From positions 248,001 to 312,000 of the forward strand of contig OW569368.1 of NCBI GenBank assembly GCA_937625935.1: a stretch of DNA of 64,000 bases. The letters run 5' to 3'. The notes under the pieces were generated by a model. It was not told the DNA's origin, made no database searches, and was given only the letters and a program-made list of their open reading frames with translations. Position numbers and translations under genes: made by a program. Below, in pieces: positions 29,701-40,058 of this stretch (position 1 is its first letter; each line of letters opens with the position of its first letter). Source of the DNA: Tetramitus jugosus. Its lineage: Eukaryota; Heterolobosea; Eutetramitea; Acrasida; Vahlkampfiidae.

Positions 29701-31101
29701 AAGGGAACAATATATGAAGATACAGAACCAAGACATCTCGCGAATCGCAAACTTCAAACAACCTTGAAAAACAAAATCTCAGCCTCTTTGCGATGGAAAA
29801 CGGCTCGAGTTGTTGTTGAAAACTTACAGCAAATCACTAAGGCCAAGAACAAAGAAATTTCTTTCCTTTTTGATCCAATGTCGGTTGAGAAAGACCATTT
29901 GGGAAATCTCTCCACCGAGATGGTGGCGAAGCGAATGAAAACACTCTTTTTGAAGGACTCTGCCTCTGCAGGGTCGTCACTTCTCATAACACCCTTCATC
30001 GATCAAATTGGATGTATTCTTATCCCTGAATGTCTGTTCATTGAGGCCAAATATTACCAACCGGGAGTTATGTATTTCCTTGTAGTAAAGGTGTTTCTCG
30101 TCAAAGATGAAGCTAGAAACACATCAAATCCTGACTATGTTCAAATGCACATCTCGGAGGAAGTCGATTGGACTGAGTCAAGAATGGGTCTAATAGTCTG
30201 GAGGCGAAAACCGATTCTTGTGTCTCATGCTACAAAGAACTATCCTATTTCTAATATTGTTGTCGAAATGACCATCCAGTACTATAGCAACAGCAAAGAA
30301 ATGCTGCAGCATGTATTTCCTATTTCATCCGTTGTCGATACATCAAAGGAAGCTGCAATTCGAAGGAATACCGCACTGTCGAGAGGTACTACTTCCAAGG
30401 GCATCAAAAAGTTGGCTCAGATAGTTCTGGGTAATCGAAACCGAATGAAACACCGAGAGGCAATGGAAACCATGACGCCCGAAGAACTTAGAAGGTCATA
30501 CCAAGGAAAACCAATGAACACATTCTTGAAACCATTGACTCGATCAGGAAGATTATCTTCTCGGAAGTCCAATGGATTAAAAACGCTCGGTTGGACACTA
30601 TTCTCTGCTCTACTGCCGGGAAAAGAAATAGGAGCCAACCCTTACTTGTTTACGAAATCTGGTAGGTTTTTGTCTCCGTTGATTCCAGGTTCAATTCCTG
30701 CGGATGTCTACCCTTCTCTGCTTGCCGATAAGTTTTCTGTTCAAAGCGTGATTGCAAAACACGAAACCAAAGAACCGGTTGGTGCTGTATACTTTGAATG
30801 CTTCGATGCTCAACGTCAACATGAATTCGATTGGTTATCAAAACAAATTTTTGAGGAAGGAAACTTTAACTATTTATCAAAACTCCACAAGCACATGCCA
30901 ATTAACCATGCCAACCTGACTCATTACATCAATCTGGTGGACATGTGTAAACCTACGGACTATGAGGAATTTCTTCACGAGTCATTGATAGATGCTTGTG
31001 AGGTGTCAAGAGACAACCTTGAAAAATCGCAAATTGTTTATGCAGTGCGAGATCAAGTATTGAGACAGTGTTACGAATCTCTCCGATCAACATTGCTCTA
31101 G
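26743..31101 (+). CDS. very large coiled-coil protein, CCDC17-like
   Basis: This is an intronless gene of 1452 residues. The N-terminal 200 residues are polar. A long coiled coil (about 215-285) of Glu/Lys/Gln heptads follows, for example LKLSREKQRVEQKI. It leads directly into GFQIYFDFVTGLSPNIKAVS and then LVYAIYD, which resembles the conserved domain of the animal ciliary-type protein CCDC17, where a coil precedes a beta-rich domain of about 150 residues. A second similar beta-rich module seems to start near residue 586 (GIGVQVQSCTNLPQTL) and a third near 785 (RSGLVVCIDRADHLPENVLF), so the protein may contain repeated C2-like or MATH-like domains. The C-terminal part is basic and then helical. 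In an amoeboflagellate a flagellar role is plausible. It converges with the F-box gene with 12 bp between stops. Confidence 0.7.
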   Translation: MSYDNSLRSYPVNFSLLHASSKNPPHTNNHPLLLTKMSLNEAEERSTRDEDEDFIESELKRNEKELENTLSLLKELEMSDGLPLSLLGNSAHQVNAPINRNELRLNLHDIYDRSNLKNSVSRIQDGGQSSSLFFPSPHSDISQNDMGNSSVNALIQSIQEQIRATQQLTLQNEQENVMINQQLSSLMQRRQSTYESSGSTAIKATDGTVTRGSVEDEELVHMRLQHQKELEKLKFEQEKIQQERELEELKLSREKQRVEQKIIEEQQELDTWKQKMKTRREKAQTSGFLGFNQSSFSESDLSKQGFQIYFDFVTGLSPNIKAVSLVYAIYDCESMALKTPVRRAPVSETDIMLFNASEAEESNLERQSIFLVRRQYPRELLSIARPLKMILELLSVTNTSVPNDPLVVSIGWSVIEITNDQYFLNEGCFRLPLFAPHVDTSLKPNQLDQYYKRLQSALFVRIVSPANFRQMEAFPVSSETQSKYKVPDSFSVPKFVTGKSSSRASTPSEKKSILSRPVEPDETKTPTELISSVQSNPEISVDLKIDDPQTIEPIPLDAQPDTGETAVDFQRTDSVQSSPTDTLNSPTIIYDSSYGIGVQVQSCTNLPQTLGADKQFYVKVDLLHGSEAVERKHSQRYFSWETTSSNIEDSRAVTWEQQIVFSDFQYQKDANILLSLFMRAQDSGQKEESSNHGDCTENSSVLLYWKVLPLFKLKFERNEMIVNSGQFHLRLDEPPLDIQSVSSKQISNYDDLPIIDVFLSNSSDSKPLPELSPDNRTTIDVQQRSGLVVCIDRADHLPENVLFSRILVGYFSSNFDPLCGYEPILMQPDSCCLEPEYGYTRDFVWISKRIRDQDTKDIDEFRKSEFLSGTIIDDEFYVIIQMETVDPKMQKRDVGYAVLSLICDRTSEEGKDTEKTIQYGQFKLPLHTMPFPCIKELRDGTYKNSPQLPCSSLMVRVCKMTTGGNGAILRRSSFPIKQWQALYGYKKGTIYEDTEPRHLANRKLQTTLKNKISASLRWKTARVVVENLQQITKAKNKEISFLFDPMSVEKDHLGNLSTEMVAKRMKTLFLKDSASAGSSLLITPFIDQIGCILIPECLFIEAKYYQPGVMYFLVVKVFLVKDEARNTSNPDYVQMHISEEVDWTESRMGLIVWRRKPILVSHATKNYPISNIVVEMTIQYYSNSKEMLQHVFPISSVVDTSKEAAIRRNTALSRGTTSKGIKKLAQIVLGNRNRMKHREAMETMTPEELRRSYQGKPMNTFLKPLTRSGRLSSRKSNGLKTLGWTLFSALLPGKEIGANPYLFTKSGRFLSPLIPGSIPADVYPSLLADKFSVQSVIAKHETKEPVGAVYFECFDAQRQHEFDWLSKQIFEEGNFNYLSKLHKHMPINHANLTHYINLVDMCKPTDYEEFLHESLIDACEVSRDNLEKSQIVYAVRDQVLRQCYESLRSTLL

Positions 31102-31113
31102 AGTTGTACTTTA

Positions 31114-33519
31114 TTAACTATCACTCGACATACTTACAACATCGCACATATCGCTGCAATCTTCGTAGCAAAGGAGTTGGTCAGATATTTGTTCGTAATC
31201 CTCAACCACAGAATCATTCACCCATTGGTCCTTGTCAAGAAGAACATCTAAGTTGCCAACATTTACCTTTTCAATGTCACTTTTCATGACACGAGCACAG
31301 CTCTCAAGTTGTTGAATATGAAATGAGAACTGAGGACTTGGGTCTTGAGAAATATAGAACTCCAAATATTTGGCAATTATCGAGTACTCTTTCTCAAATT
31401 GGACAACGATGCCACTTGAGGTATTTTGATTTGTCATTGCGAAGTGCAATTCCCGTATGTGACGAGTCTTAGTTAGTAACTTACCAAGACCAAACTCGCG
31501 TATGCCTACAGGATCGAAACTGTGTCTCAACAAGTAACTCCATAACTCTTTCAACCTAGCCCTAGTGTTCCCATCTTCCTTCTGACAATAACCTGTACAT
31601 AAAATCAGGGCTTGGTGCAATTCGGGAGTCAATATCACGAATGATTTCTTTCCATGTATCTCTGTATCAATAATATTGACTAGAATTGAGTCTGCACATG
31701 TATATTTCATTCCAGATCCTCGACCAATATATTCAAATTCCTTGCACAAAATTAATTGCTCAAGCTCATTCTCCCAACATTTTCTCAACACGGCCGGGAT
31801 ACGGCTCGAATGCATCACAATCCGGTCCAAACGCAATTTCTCATCGTTCAGTGGAGTCACTAACTGAATGTTGTCCAAATTTCGGATCGAGTAGGCTTTG
31901 GAGTTCTCCATATTTGAGCTGCAATTCGCAAGAATTGAATCATAAAAGTGCAGCTGCTTCAGATTGGGGAACATGGTCTTCAATTTATCAATCAGCTCCT
32001 TGTACGTAACATCGTCGGAGAGTAATCCTATGGTCAGATGATTAACACAATCATTCGTCCACTGAGTTGCTTCTGTGGGAAGAACCATGTTATTTAATTC
32101 TAAACACTCCAGCTTCATAGCAAACCCGAGAACACGACCAACCAGATCAGTATTACAATTGTTGAATGATATCTCTCTCAAGTTGTCAAACACACCTGGG
32201 AGGATGTCTGCCACATGAGTTACATTCGGAACTATTCTACCCATGCCCCTACCGAAACACGTAAGTTTTAGTGAAACTATGGCTGGGCAGTTCAAATAGA
32301 AGACAATATCATGTACTTTCTCATTCAATTCTAAATGAACCAAAAAAGGCATTGTTATCAATGTTCTTGTCATTCTCCTGATGTCACTGTCCCCCGCCTC
32401 ACTCAACAGTGTTACAGCCTTGATGATCAAATGTTTGATCGTTATGGTTTCTGAGAGAATCCTGTACAGATCCGTCCAACACAACTCGATGCTTGACAAT
32501 TCCAATGATTGAACCCGTGAGAGCAAATGAGATATGATATTCTCTGTTCGCATAGATACTCTACCCACCGGTGGATAGGAATTGACGGATTCCAAACTGA
32601 CTGCACACTCATCTTCCTCTTGTCTCCTCCGTACCCAACTATCTCTCTCCGATAATCCCGGTCGATGATGTTCGTCGTCCAACAGTGCACTCCTCTCATT
32701 CTTCAATCGTTTTTGTTTCGATAGGACATCCACAAAGGGGAAACGATTGCTCTCATCCTTCACAAACCGAACATTCTTCAATCGAAAGGGTTTAACTCCA
32801 GAGTGTACCGAAACAATTTTCATGTAAGAATTGAGAGCTTGAATCAAAAAATCGATCAATTGAGTTGCTAATCCGCCGATTTCCTGACTGAATAGAGGAT
32901 GAGCGTCGATTGTGTTGTCGTGATCCTTGCTCGACGATTGACTCTGATGATGCATTCGACTACGATGAACAAACGTCAGAGGTTTCGTATACGGATGACC
33001 CTTGTTATTGTTGTTGTTGTTGTTCTTGTTGTTGTTATTCTTATTGTGACAAACGATCAAGTGATTCTTCTTCTCACGGCGCTCAGACACACAACCTAAG
33101 CGATGCTTCTCGATCACATCATTTTCATCTCCGTCATCCATCATCACATCTTCTGTCTCAGTATAGCTGCATGAACAGCAAGTGCTTGTCACTGTATCAC
33201 TCAACACATTGGCCTGACCAAGCTCGTTGTTTCTGGCCAGAAATATGGACGGTGTTGAAGTGACTATTGGGTTCATGACCGTGTTTGGTTGTTGTTTCTT
33301 GGTATCCCAGTTGATCTTCAGTGGATCAAATGTGAGTGAATGGTTCTCCCATGCCACACCTTGTTCACAGACAATACGATGAAAAGTTTTGCATGTTCTT
33401 GCAAAACTCATCACTGTCATTGTATAGTTCTCCTCGTCCAAGAAGGAGAAGATGTAGAGGTACAGTAGTGCGTCATGGCACACTCCAGATCTTCCTGTTA
33501 AATCTTGCATGTTTTTCAT
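31114..33519 (-). CDS. F-box-like/leucine-rich-repeat protein
   Basis: The gene encodes 801 residues with no introns. Residues 12-62 (SGVCHDALLYLYIFSFLDEE and the following CKTFHRIVCEQGVAWENHSL) form an F-box-like three-helix motif. F-boxes dock onto SKP1 in SCF ubiquitin ligases, with the rest of the protein recruiting substrate. An Asn-rich linker and acidic tract lie near 110-180. From about 330 to 650, irregular LRRs recur (LELSSIELCWTDL, LVHLELNEKVHDI, LREISFNNCNT, LECLELNNMVL, LKQLHFYDSIL, LEQLILCKEFE). The C-terminal 150 residues are helical and acidic. The start ATG at 33519 follows a 222-bp divergent promoter shared with the DJ-1-like gene. Substrates are unknown. The left-edge gene at 1-1454 looks like a related repeat protein. 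Confidence 0.75.
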   Translation of the reverse strand: MKNMQDLTGRSGVCHDALLYLYIFSFLDEENYTMTVMSFARTCKTFHRIVCEQGVAWENHSLTFDPLKINWDTKKQQPNTVMNPIVTSTPSIFLARNNELGQANVLSDTVTSTCCSCSYTETEDVMMDDGDENDVIEKHRLGCVSERREKKNHLIVCHNKNNNNKNNNNNNNKGHPYTKPLTFVHRSRMHHQSQSSSKDHDNTIDAHPLFSQEIGGLATQLIDFLIQALNSYMKIVSVHSGVKPFRLKNVRFVKDESNRFPFVDVLSKQKRLKNERSALLDDEHHRPGLSERDSWVRRRQEEDECAVSLESVNSYPPVGRVSMRTENIISHLLSRVQSLELSSIELCWTDLYRILSETITIKHLIIKAVTLLSEAGDSDIRRMTRTLITMPFLVHLELNEKVHDIVFYLNCPAIVSLKLTCFGRGMGRIVPNVTHVADILPGVFDNLREISFNNCNTDLVGRVLGFAMKLECLELNNMVLPTEATQWTNDCVNHLTIGLLSDDVTYKELIDKLKTMFPNLKQLHFYDSILANCSSNMENSKAYSIRNLDNIQLVTPLNDEKLRLDRIVMHSSRIPAVLRKCWENELEQLILCKEFEYIGRGSGMKYTCADSILVNIIDTEIHGKKSFVILTPELHQALILCTGYCQKEDGNTRARLKELWSYLLRHSFDPVGIREFGLGKLLTKTRHIRELHFAMTNQNTSSGIVVQFEKEYSIIAKYLEFYISQDPSPQFSFHIQQLESCARVMKSDIEKVNVGNLDVLLDKDQWVNDSVVEDYEQISDQLLCYEDCSDMCDVVSMSSDS

Positions 33520-33741
33520 TCAATACACTCGAGACCTATGAAGTGAGGTTTGTTTTTGAAGTTGTCGATAAATCAAGAAGTTACTGGGGAGAATTTTTGA
33601 TTTGGTTGACCTAATTTCGGGTTGGTTTTTGCAGCTCTTGTTGAAGGTCTGATTTAGAATCGCTGACCAGATCCAACTGATCAGAGAAAACAAGAACGAC
33701 TAAATTGTCATCCAGTACTTCTTCCAACACTCCACAGCAAA

Positions 33742-34504
33742 ATGAACAAGGAAGTACTATTCATATTGACAAATGTCGATAAGATGAAAGACGGAACTGA
33801 TAAACCAACAGGGTAGCGTATACCTTTCTTTGAATTGTGTCCCACTTCAATACACTAACACGCATCACAGAACTACCATCTTTTCCTTAGCTGAAGCGTA
33901 TCAAGTGTTCACTAAGCATGGCTTTTCGGTTGCTTTTGCATCTCCCCGTGGTGGGCCATGTCCTATCGATCAACACTCGATTGATCATCATGGAAAGGAG
34001 GAGTCATGTGCCCAGTTTCTCTCCAATCAAACTGTCATGAATCAAATGAAAAACTCGTGTGCCATATCAGGAATCACAAGTCACGATCTAGCGAGGTATA
34101 AAATGATATTTATTCCTGGGGGAATTGGTCAATTGTGGGACATTGCTTATTCTCAAGATGTGACAAATCTCATTGCACAGCTGTACGAGCACTATGGAGT
34201 CACGATTGGAACAGTTGGTCATGGTCTTTGTGCTCTTTTGAATGCTAAACTTAGCAACGGGAAGTATATTTTGGAGGGAAAGACCGTGACAGGATTTACG
34301 AATGAAGAAGAGCAAGATAGTTCCACTTTGAGCAATGTACCATTGACCCTAGAGGATGAAGTTGAAAAGAGAGGAGGAAAGTTTGTCCACCAAGGTAAAT
34401 GGAAAACCTGTACACAAAAGTGTGATGGAATCATCACGGCTCAGAATCAGAGATCCTCAGCTGAAGTAGCAGATCAAATGTGCCTCAAAGCCGGATCTGC
34501 TTGA
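33742..34504 (+). CDS. DJ-1/PfpI-superfamily protein lacking the nucleophilic cysteine, two exons
   Basis: Exons 33742-33812 and 33871-34504 (58-nt intron) join to 234 residues. The N-terminus MNKEVLFILTNVDKMKDGTD matches the first strand of Hsp31/class-I glutamine-amidotransferase-like proteins, and FSLAEAYQVFTKHGFSVAFA with ASPRGGPCPID is their second strand. YKMIFIPGGIGQLWDIAYSQ is the following strand-turn. The nucleophile elbow, normally A-x-C-H-G, reads GTVGHGLCALLN: Cys is replaced by Gly (codon at 34217-34219), and the usual His after the Gly-Gly of the PGG motif is Ile. The protein therefore looks like a pseudoenzyme of the glyoxalase/deglycase/chaperone family. A nearby Cys (GLC) two residues further cannot easily take the elbow's place. 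The rest of the fold is intact and there is no frameshift. Confidence 0.82.
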
Positions 34505-34922
34505 AACCACTGATGAATATACTCATTGGTAAATGGAAAACCTGTGAATATACTCCAATAAACTAATTTGAGATCAAATTTCTTCTGTTGACAGAAGCTT
34601 AAGCATAAATCGATATGGCAGTTGTACGAGTGTTGTTGGTGAGCTCAACATGGCCAATAATGTGCTTTTTGGGAAAGTTGAAGAAGAACCACGTCCTCCA
34701 ATCAAGATGAAGAGCAAACAAAGTTCGTGATCTGATTATTGACACAGTGACAAGTTTCTGTAGGAGAATTCTTGGGTCGGCTGCGGTGTGAATTCGCCAC
34801 AACCCAGAACTATTCACACCGCAGCTTCCCCGATTCCAACAGGGGAAATTGCTGCTCGGAGAGATCACCAGATAAACAAACAAGATATTTTGAATTCGAA
34901 TTGGCTGTTGTTGCAGAGCAGT
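34505..34922. other. intergenic region, 418 bp, with inverted repeat and duplicated segment
   Basis: This is the 3' flank of the DJ-1-like gene and the promoter of the ABCG gene. It contains an 18-bp copy (34528-34545) of coding sequence at 34394-34411 and a perfect 12-bp inverted repeat at 34781-34824. The minus-strand open frame across it has no ATG and no recognisable protein. Confidence 0.55.
34781..34824. repeat. perfect 12-bp inverted repeat with 20-nt spacer
   Basis: CTGCGGTGTGAA (34781-34792) and TTCACACCGCAG (34813-34824) are exact reverse complements, GC-rich for this region, and lie 100-140 bp before the ABCG start codon. As DNA it could be a dimeric binding site; in the transcript it would form a stable hairpin in the 5' leader. 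Confidence 0.7.
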
Positions 34923-37900
34923 ATGAAAGTTTTTGTCAATATCATGAACTGGTTGCAATCCACCATGGTTGTGGTGGTGGCAATGGTGATAATGATGACG
35001 ATGACGTCGATAGTTGTTGCAACAATGTCGTCAGACAATTGTCCAAAATGCTACCGCGGCACAGAATCCAGTTGCTCATCACAGTGGTGGTCATCCGTCA
35101 ATCATGACTATGGATATACGAATCTGGCATCGAGTTGGTGTCCCCATCAGAATGCCTTCTCGAGTCGATTCAGACTGTTGAGTGATGTGTCTCTGGCAAG
35201 TTTAAACAACAAGGAATCGTCATGGATGGCAGAGGAGAGAAACTTGATCTCATGCATAAGCAACAACGAACAGCAGAAGCAGAACAATACGGATGAAATT
35301 TGTGCTAGTATTGTTGCAATCCGATCTGGAGGCCCAATAGCACCGAAATCACTTGTCATTGCATTTGTCACTGGTGAGATTGTGTTGTTGGATACTGAAT
35401 CGCAGAATAATACAGTACTTCCTTTGGCTGATAAATTCAGAGATTCGACAGAGAGGTGCATTGGATTAGAATTTAGAAATGTTTTATTGTTGGTCAGCTT
35501 CAGCGAGAGTAGTGACAGATATCGCATAACATTCAACCTGTTGCTAAACAAGAAACAAGTTCATTATGATTTGATGAAGGAACCAGGTGTTAAGGTTTTA
35601 AGTATGAAAGTGATAGAGAATACCAATCATACGATAGCAGCGGTCCTCGTCCACTACCATCAAGAACATAGAGCAAAGATATTGTTTTTGCATTTGAGAT
35701 CGCTACAGATTGTATTGGAGCAAACTTGGAATATCTTACCTTCATCTCCAGGTGTGATCTCACTAGAATCAATCACGATAGAGCAATTTGTTCACTACAG
35801 TAACTTTAGCTCATCGCGTCCTGCTATGCAATCGCAACATAACAGAGAGAGTTCAGATATAGTAGCCCGAGCCATGATTGTCATATCTGATAATACTCAA
35901 GTGAGGATTTTTGAATATTGGATGCAGGACTTGACGATAGACCTATCCGACAGAGATTCAACTCAGAGTATTCAGAGCACATTTTATCGAGCAGAACATG
36001 GTCAAACAGTTACAGCTGCCCATGTGTATACAGATCCAATACGGCGACCTTTGAGTTCAAATTTTGCCAGTGTTGAGTACTCTCAGTTAACTTGTGAAGA
36101 GCCTATCCTTCAATCTTCTTTGTCTGTCTACATTGTCGTAGGATTATTCAACGAGAATACCAATACGAGTTGGATCCTAGAATATCTGTCAGCCGATTTT
36201 TCTCGTTTTTCCACTGGTACAAATTCTGATCCCTTCAATCCAACTGGTCGTTCTAACTATTTCCCTTGCAGACCCAATGAATATTACAACAGCGAATCTG
36301 ATGAGTGTGAAACGCCTCCATCTCATCAACTAGAGGTACCAAAGAAGATCAATTTGTTTAAAACTGCTCACATGGACGTACCACAACAGTTAAATAACAT
36401 GGATACCTACCACTCTGGTATGCTGATCCCGGATACGCTGTGTCAAAATCTGCGGGACTTTGCGCCATACAACGACTGGATAACGAAAAACACACCAGCT
36501 TATAATTGGGCCCAGCAATGTCATACAATAGTACAAGATATGCAATGTGACATTGATGTGTTGAATGGAAATGTGGCTAACACTCTCGGACTTCTCGATG
36601 CCTTCTTCTATCAATATTGGAAGACACAAATCATTGCATTGGATGAAGCTCAAACAAAATTAACTTCATTATCACACTCAATGGCTTTCGATGGATTATT
36701 TGGTAACTTCTCCCTAAGTATCTCCACGACATTAGAATCACCCGGGAGAATTACTGATGTGTACTTCTCTCCCAATGGGATGCACTTGTTTACTTCGATT
36801 ACTCGTCCTCGATGGCATATTGAGTCCATGGCTCGTCAAGTGGAGATTTGTAATATGTGGAGAACTAACCAGGCTGACCCTTTTCTTGCTCCATTTGGTG
36901 AAAGCTGTATCACATCTCCGCCAAAGTTGATCGAGTACAATGATTTTGCACTGGTAGCCTCGTCTTGTCAGGATCATGTCTATTGCCCTTCCTTTATTCA
37001 AACAACTCGAAATACTGTCCCAGAGGGCAAGTTCATCTATCGAAGTTTTCTTCTGGTTGATTGTCCCAAGGGAAGCTACTGCAGTGACGGAATTCGGCTT
37101 ACCTGCCCACCCGGCTTGATTTGTGATGGAAAAGCGCTCCCTGCCCCTCATCAGTGTCCCGTATCAAAATATGGAAGCCAGCACAATCGCCAAACATGTT
37201 ACGCTCCCGGTCTTGCATCTCCAATGGCTCTGCCAACTGGCACCTGGGCAGCTACATCTGTATGTAGTAACCTCTGATTTGTCATTTTTCTGTTTGTCTC
37301 TTCTAACATGTCGTTACTGTATGTCAGACCTTTCCTGCGATACCAATACCACCTGGAAAATATTTATTGAAATCAGAACATGGAGCAGGCATTAAGACTT
37401 GCGATTCAAACTACTATTGTCCTCTCGCTCGGCAAGTTGACTTGGAGAGTGGAGAAAATCCTTCGAAGCTACTATGCCCTGCTAACACTTACTGTCAGAA
37501 TAACTCAATCATACAACCGACAATATGTGATATAAACAATGGAACAATGGTATACTGCCCAGCAGGTTCTACTAACGAGCCACTCTGTCCTGCTGGGTTC
37601 TTCTGCTCCTCAATGCAAACTAAGATCAAATGTAATATGACCCAGTATTGCCCAGCTGGTAGCTTTGCGTTTTCTGTCTGCCCCAAGGGCTACTACTGTC
37701 CAGACCCATCCATGCGTGTCTACTGTCCTAAGGGTCATTATTGTCCTGCAGGAAGTGTGAAACCAAAACGATGCAATCCCTTTATCTCATCCTGTCCATC
37801 AGGATCTTCCAAAAACTCCCTTGTTTCGGTGGGTGTATCAGTCATACTTCTCGTCTTGCTATTTATTCTTGCTTGTCATTTCTGCTTCGCATGCTATTCG

Positions 37901-40058
37901 AGGTGGTACCAAACAAGAGACAAAAGCACGAAAAAGTCTTACCACTCTTTAAACGATGACCCGACAGAGCACCTACCAATACTTCAAGTTAATGCTGTTT
38001 CCTACGATGTAGAGCAGGTAGTTAGTGAAGCCAAACATACCAAATTCAATTTGGATCTCCGATTTGAGAACCTGGGTCTCATCGTCAATAGTACAAATCA
38101 AACAGTATTACAAGGAGTAACTGGAGAGATGAAACATGGTCAATTAACTTGCATACTTGGAGAATCAGGTTCAGGAAAGAGTTCGTTCATTACCACACTT
38201 GCCTGTCGTGCCTACTACGGACGAACCACAGGCGATATACTCATTAATGGAAAGAAAGGTAATTTGGCTAAATATAACAAATCAGTAGGATTTGTGAGAC
38301 AAGACGATATCATGCATAGAGAGATGACTGTTGAAGAAACACTCTACTTCTCTGCAAGAACAAGATTAAATTGGATGTCCCATAAGGACATCCAATCAAT
38401 TGTGGACAACGTGATTGATGTACTGCGATTGAATAATATCAGACATCAAAGGATCGGTGACGAAGAAAAGAGAGGAATCTCAGGTGGGCAGAGGAAGAGA
38501 GTAAATGTTGGAATTGAGCTCGTTGCTCAACCATTGGCATTAATGCTTGATGAACCTACATCTGGTTTGGATTCAGCATCATCAAAAGAATTGTGTGAAG
38601 CACTACAAACAATCGCTCACTCTGGTGTGAACACAATTTGCGTCATCCATCAGCCGAGATATGAAATCTTCCAAATGTTCGAACAACTATTGCTATTGGG
38701 CAATGGTGGTCGTACAGTCTACTTAGGACCGGTCAATGAAGTTGAAGACTACTTTGATAGTATTGGCTACACGTTCCCTCCTAAGCTTAACCCTGCAGAC
38801 TACTTGCTGGATATTACGTCTGGCAATGTGTTACCATCGAAGAAACCTGCATTGGAACTTTCGGTTCCTGTAAATTCAGCTAATCTGCCCAAGATTTGGA
38901 AAGAATATGAGGCTAGGCAACAGTTACAGAGCACTTCTACTCATGCTGAAGTGATAGAATATGACCACGTACCAAAATACGTGAAGCCCTCTCAATCCCT
39001 AATATTACAATTCTACATGTGTCTCAAGAGGGCTTTAATTCAACAAATGAGATCAATCCCTCAACTCTTAACGGATCTCTTCTTGGTGATGTTGGGTGCT
39101 TTGATTATAGCAAACTCGTTTAAAGATCGATATTTTGTTGGACCTGTTGCGAAACAACTGAGTGATATGTGCCCGTCTCAAATCAGATTTTTGTGTGAGG
39201 TGCCATTGTCCGATCCAATTCGACCCATTGTTACGATGATACTCTTGGCGATTGGACTGGTCGGAGCAATGTCAGGACTAAGAACATTTGGAAAAGAACA
39301 GATCATTTTCAAGAAGGAGAGTGAGTCTGGGCTAAACACATTCGCCTATTTTATTGCGAAGGACATATCATCTCTACCAAGTGTGATTTTAGCCCCGATT
39401 GTTTTTTCAACAGTGCTCTGTACACTGCAGGTAAGTATTTCAAATTGTAATTGTTGGTGATGCATTTTCTCATTCTTTTACTCTCTCAAATAGCAACCAA
39501 GAGCTCCTTTCTATGAGTATTGGTACTCGCTAACTCTGATCTATTGGGTTGCATTTGGTCTCGGATACATTGTCAGTCTAACCTTCAACTCTCAAATCGC
39601 TCAACTTGCTGCCGTTGTGATTGTGATTATGCACAACACAATGAATGGTATATCCCCAACATATCCTGAGGTCAAGAAGATGGCATTCCCACTCAATGTT
39701 TCTCCTTTTGTTAATTTCTTGTTTTACGGTATGTAATGTAACATTTTCAAAATTGTGAATGAACAATTTCTAACTGTATTTTGTAATAGCACAACAAATT
39801 CTGTACATTCACGAGCTGAAAGAGTACAGTTCAATTTATGATACCCGTTGGGTTTACGATCTTTTTGGTCTGAAAAATCAAAATCTTTTGAGAGGATTCC
39901 TGTCATTAGTTGGTATTGGTATAGCCTTTAGGTTCATAACCTATGTGCTCCTCTTCTCGACAAAACCGAATAATTGGTTCTACCGTTTGGCGCAACGAAT
40001 GAGGGGGTGTCTGCCCAAAAGAAGATCGCTTTTCCAAGAATCTAACTTTACAAAATAA
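34923..40058 (+). CDS. ABCG half-transporter with large cysteine-rich ectodomain, four exons
   Basis: Exons 34923-37259, 37328-39430, 39494-39728 and 39790-40058 (introns 68, 63, 61 nt) join in phase to 1647 residues. The ATG at 34923 opens with a hydrophobic signal segment (MKVFVNIMNWLQSTMVVVVA). About 680 residues of unknown ectodomain follow, then a Cys-rich module (about 690-935) of C-P-x-G/C-P-A-G repeats such as YCPAGSF and GYYCPDPS, like GCC2/GCC3-type domains. A membrane helix lies at about 947-967. The nucleotide-binding domain has Walker A GESGSGKSS (about 1057-1065), signature ISGGQRKRVNVG, Walker B LALMLDEPTSGLDS and the His-loop CVIHQPR, followed by the six-helix ABC2 membrane domain. 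Plant ABCG24/28-type transporters share this layout with shorter ectodomains. It presumably dimerises and exports lipophilic compounds; the substrate is unknown. Confidence 0.9.

Noticed and set aside
34599..34958. Minus-strand frame across the inverted repeat upstream of ABCG
   Set aside because: No ATG; the reading frame is an accident of the region.
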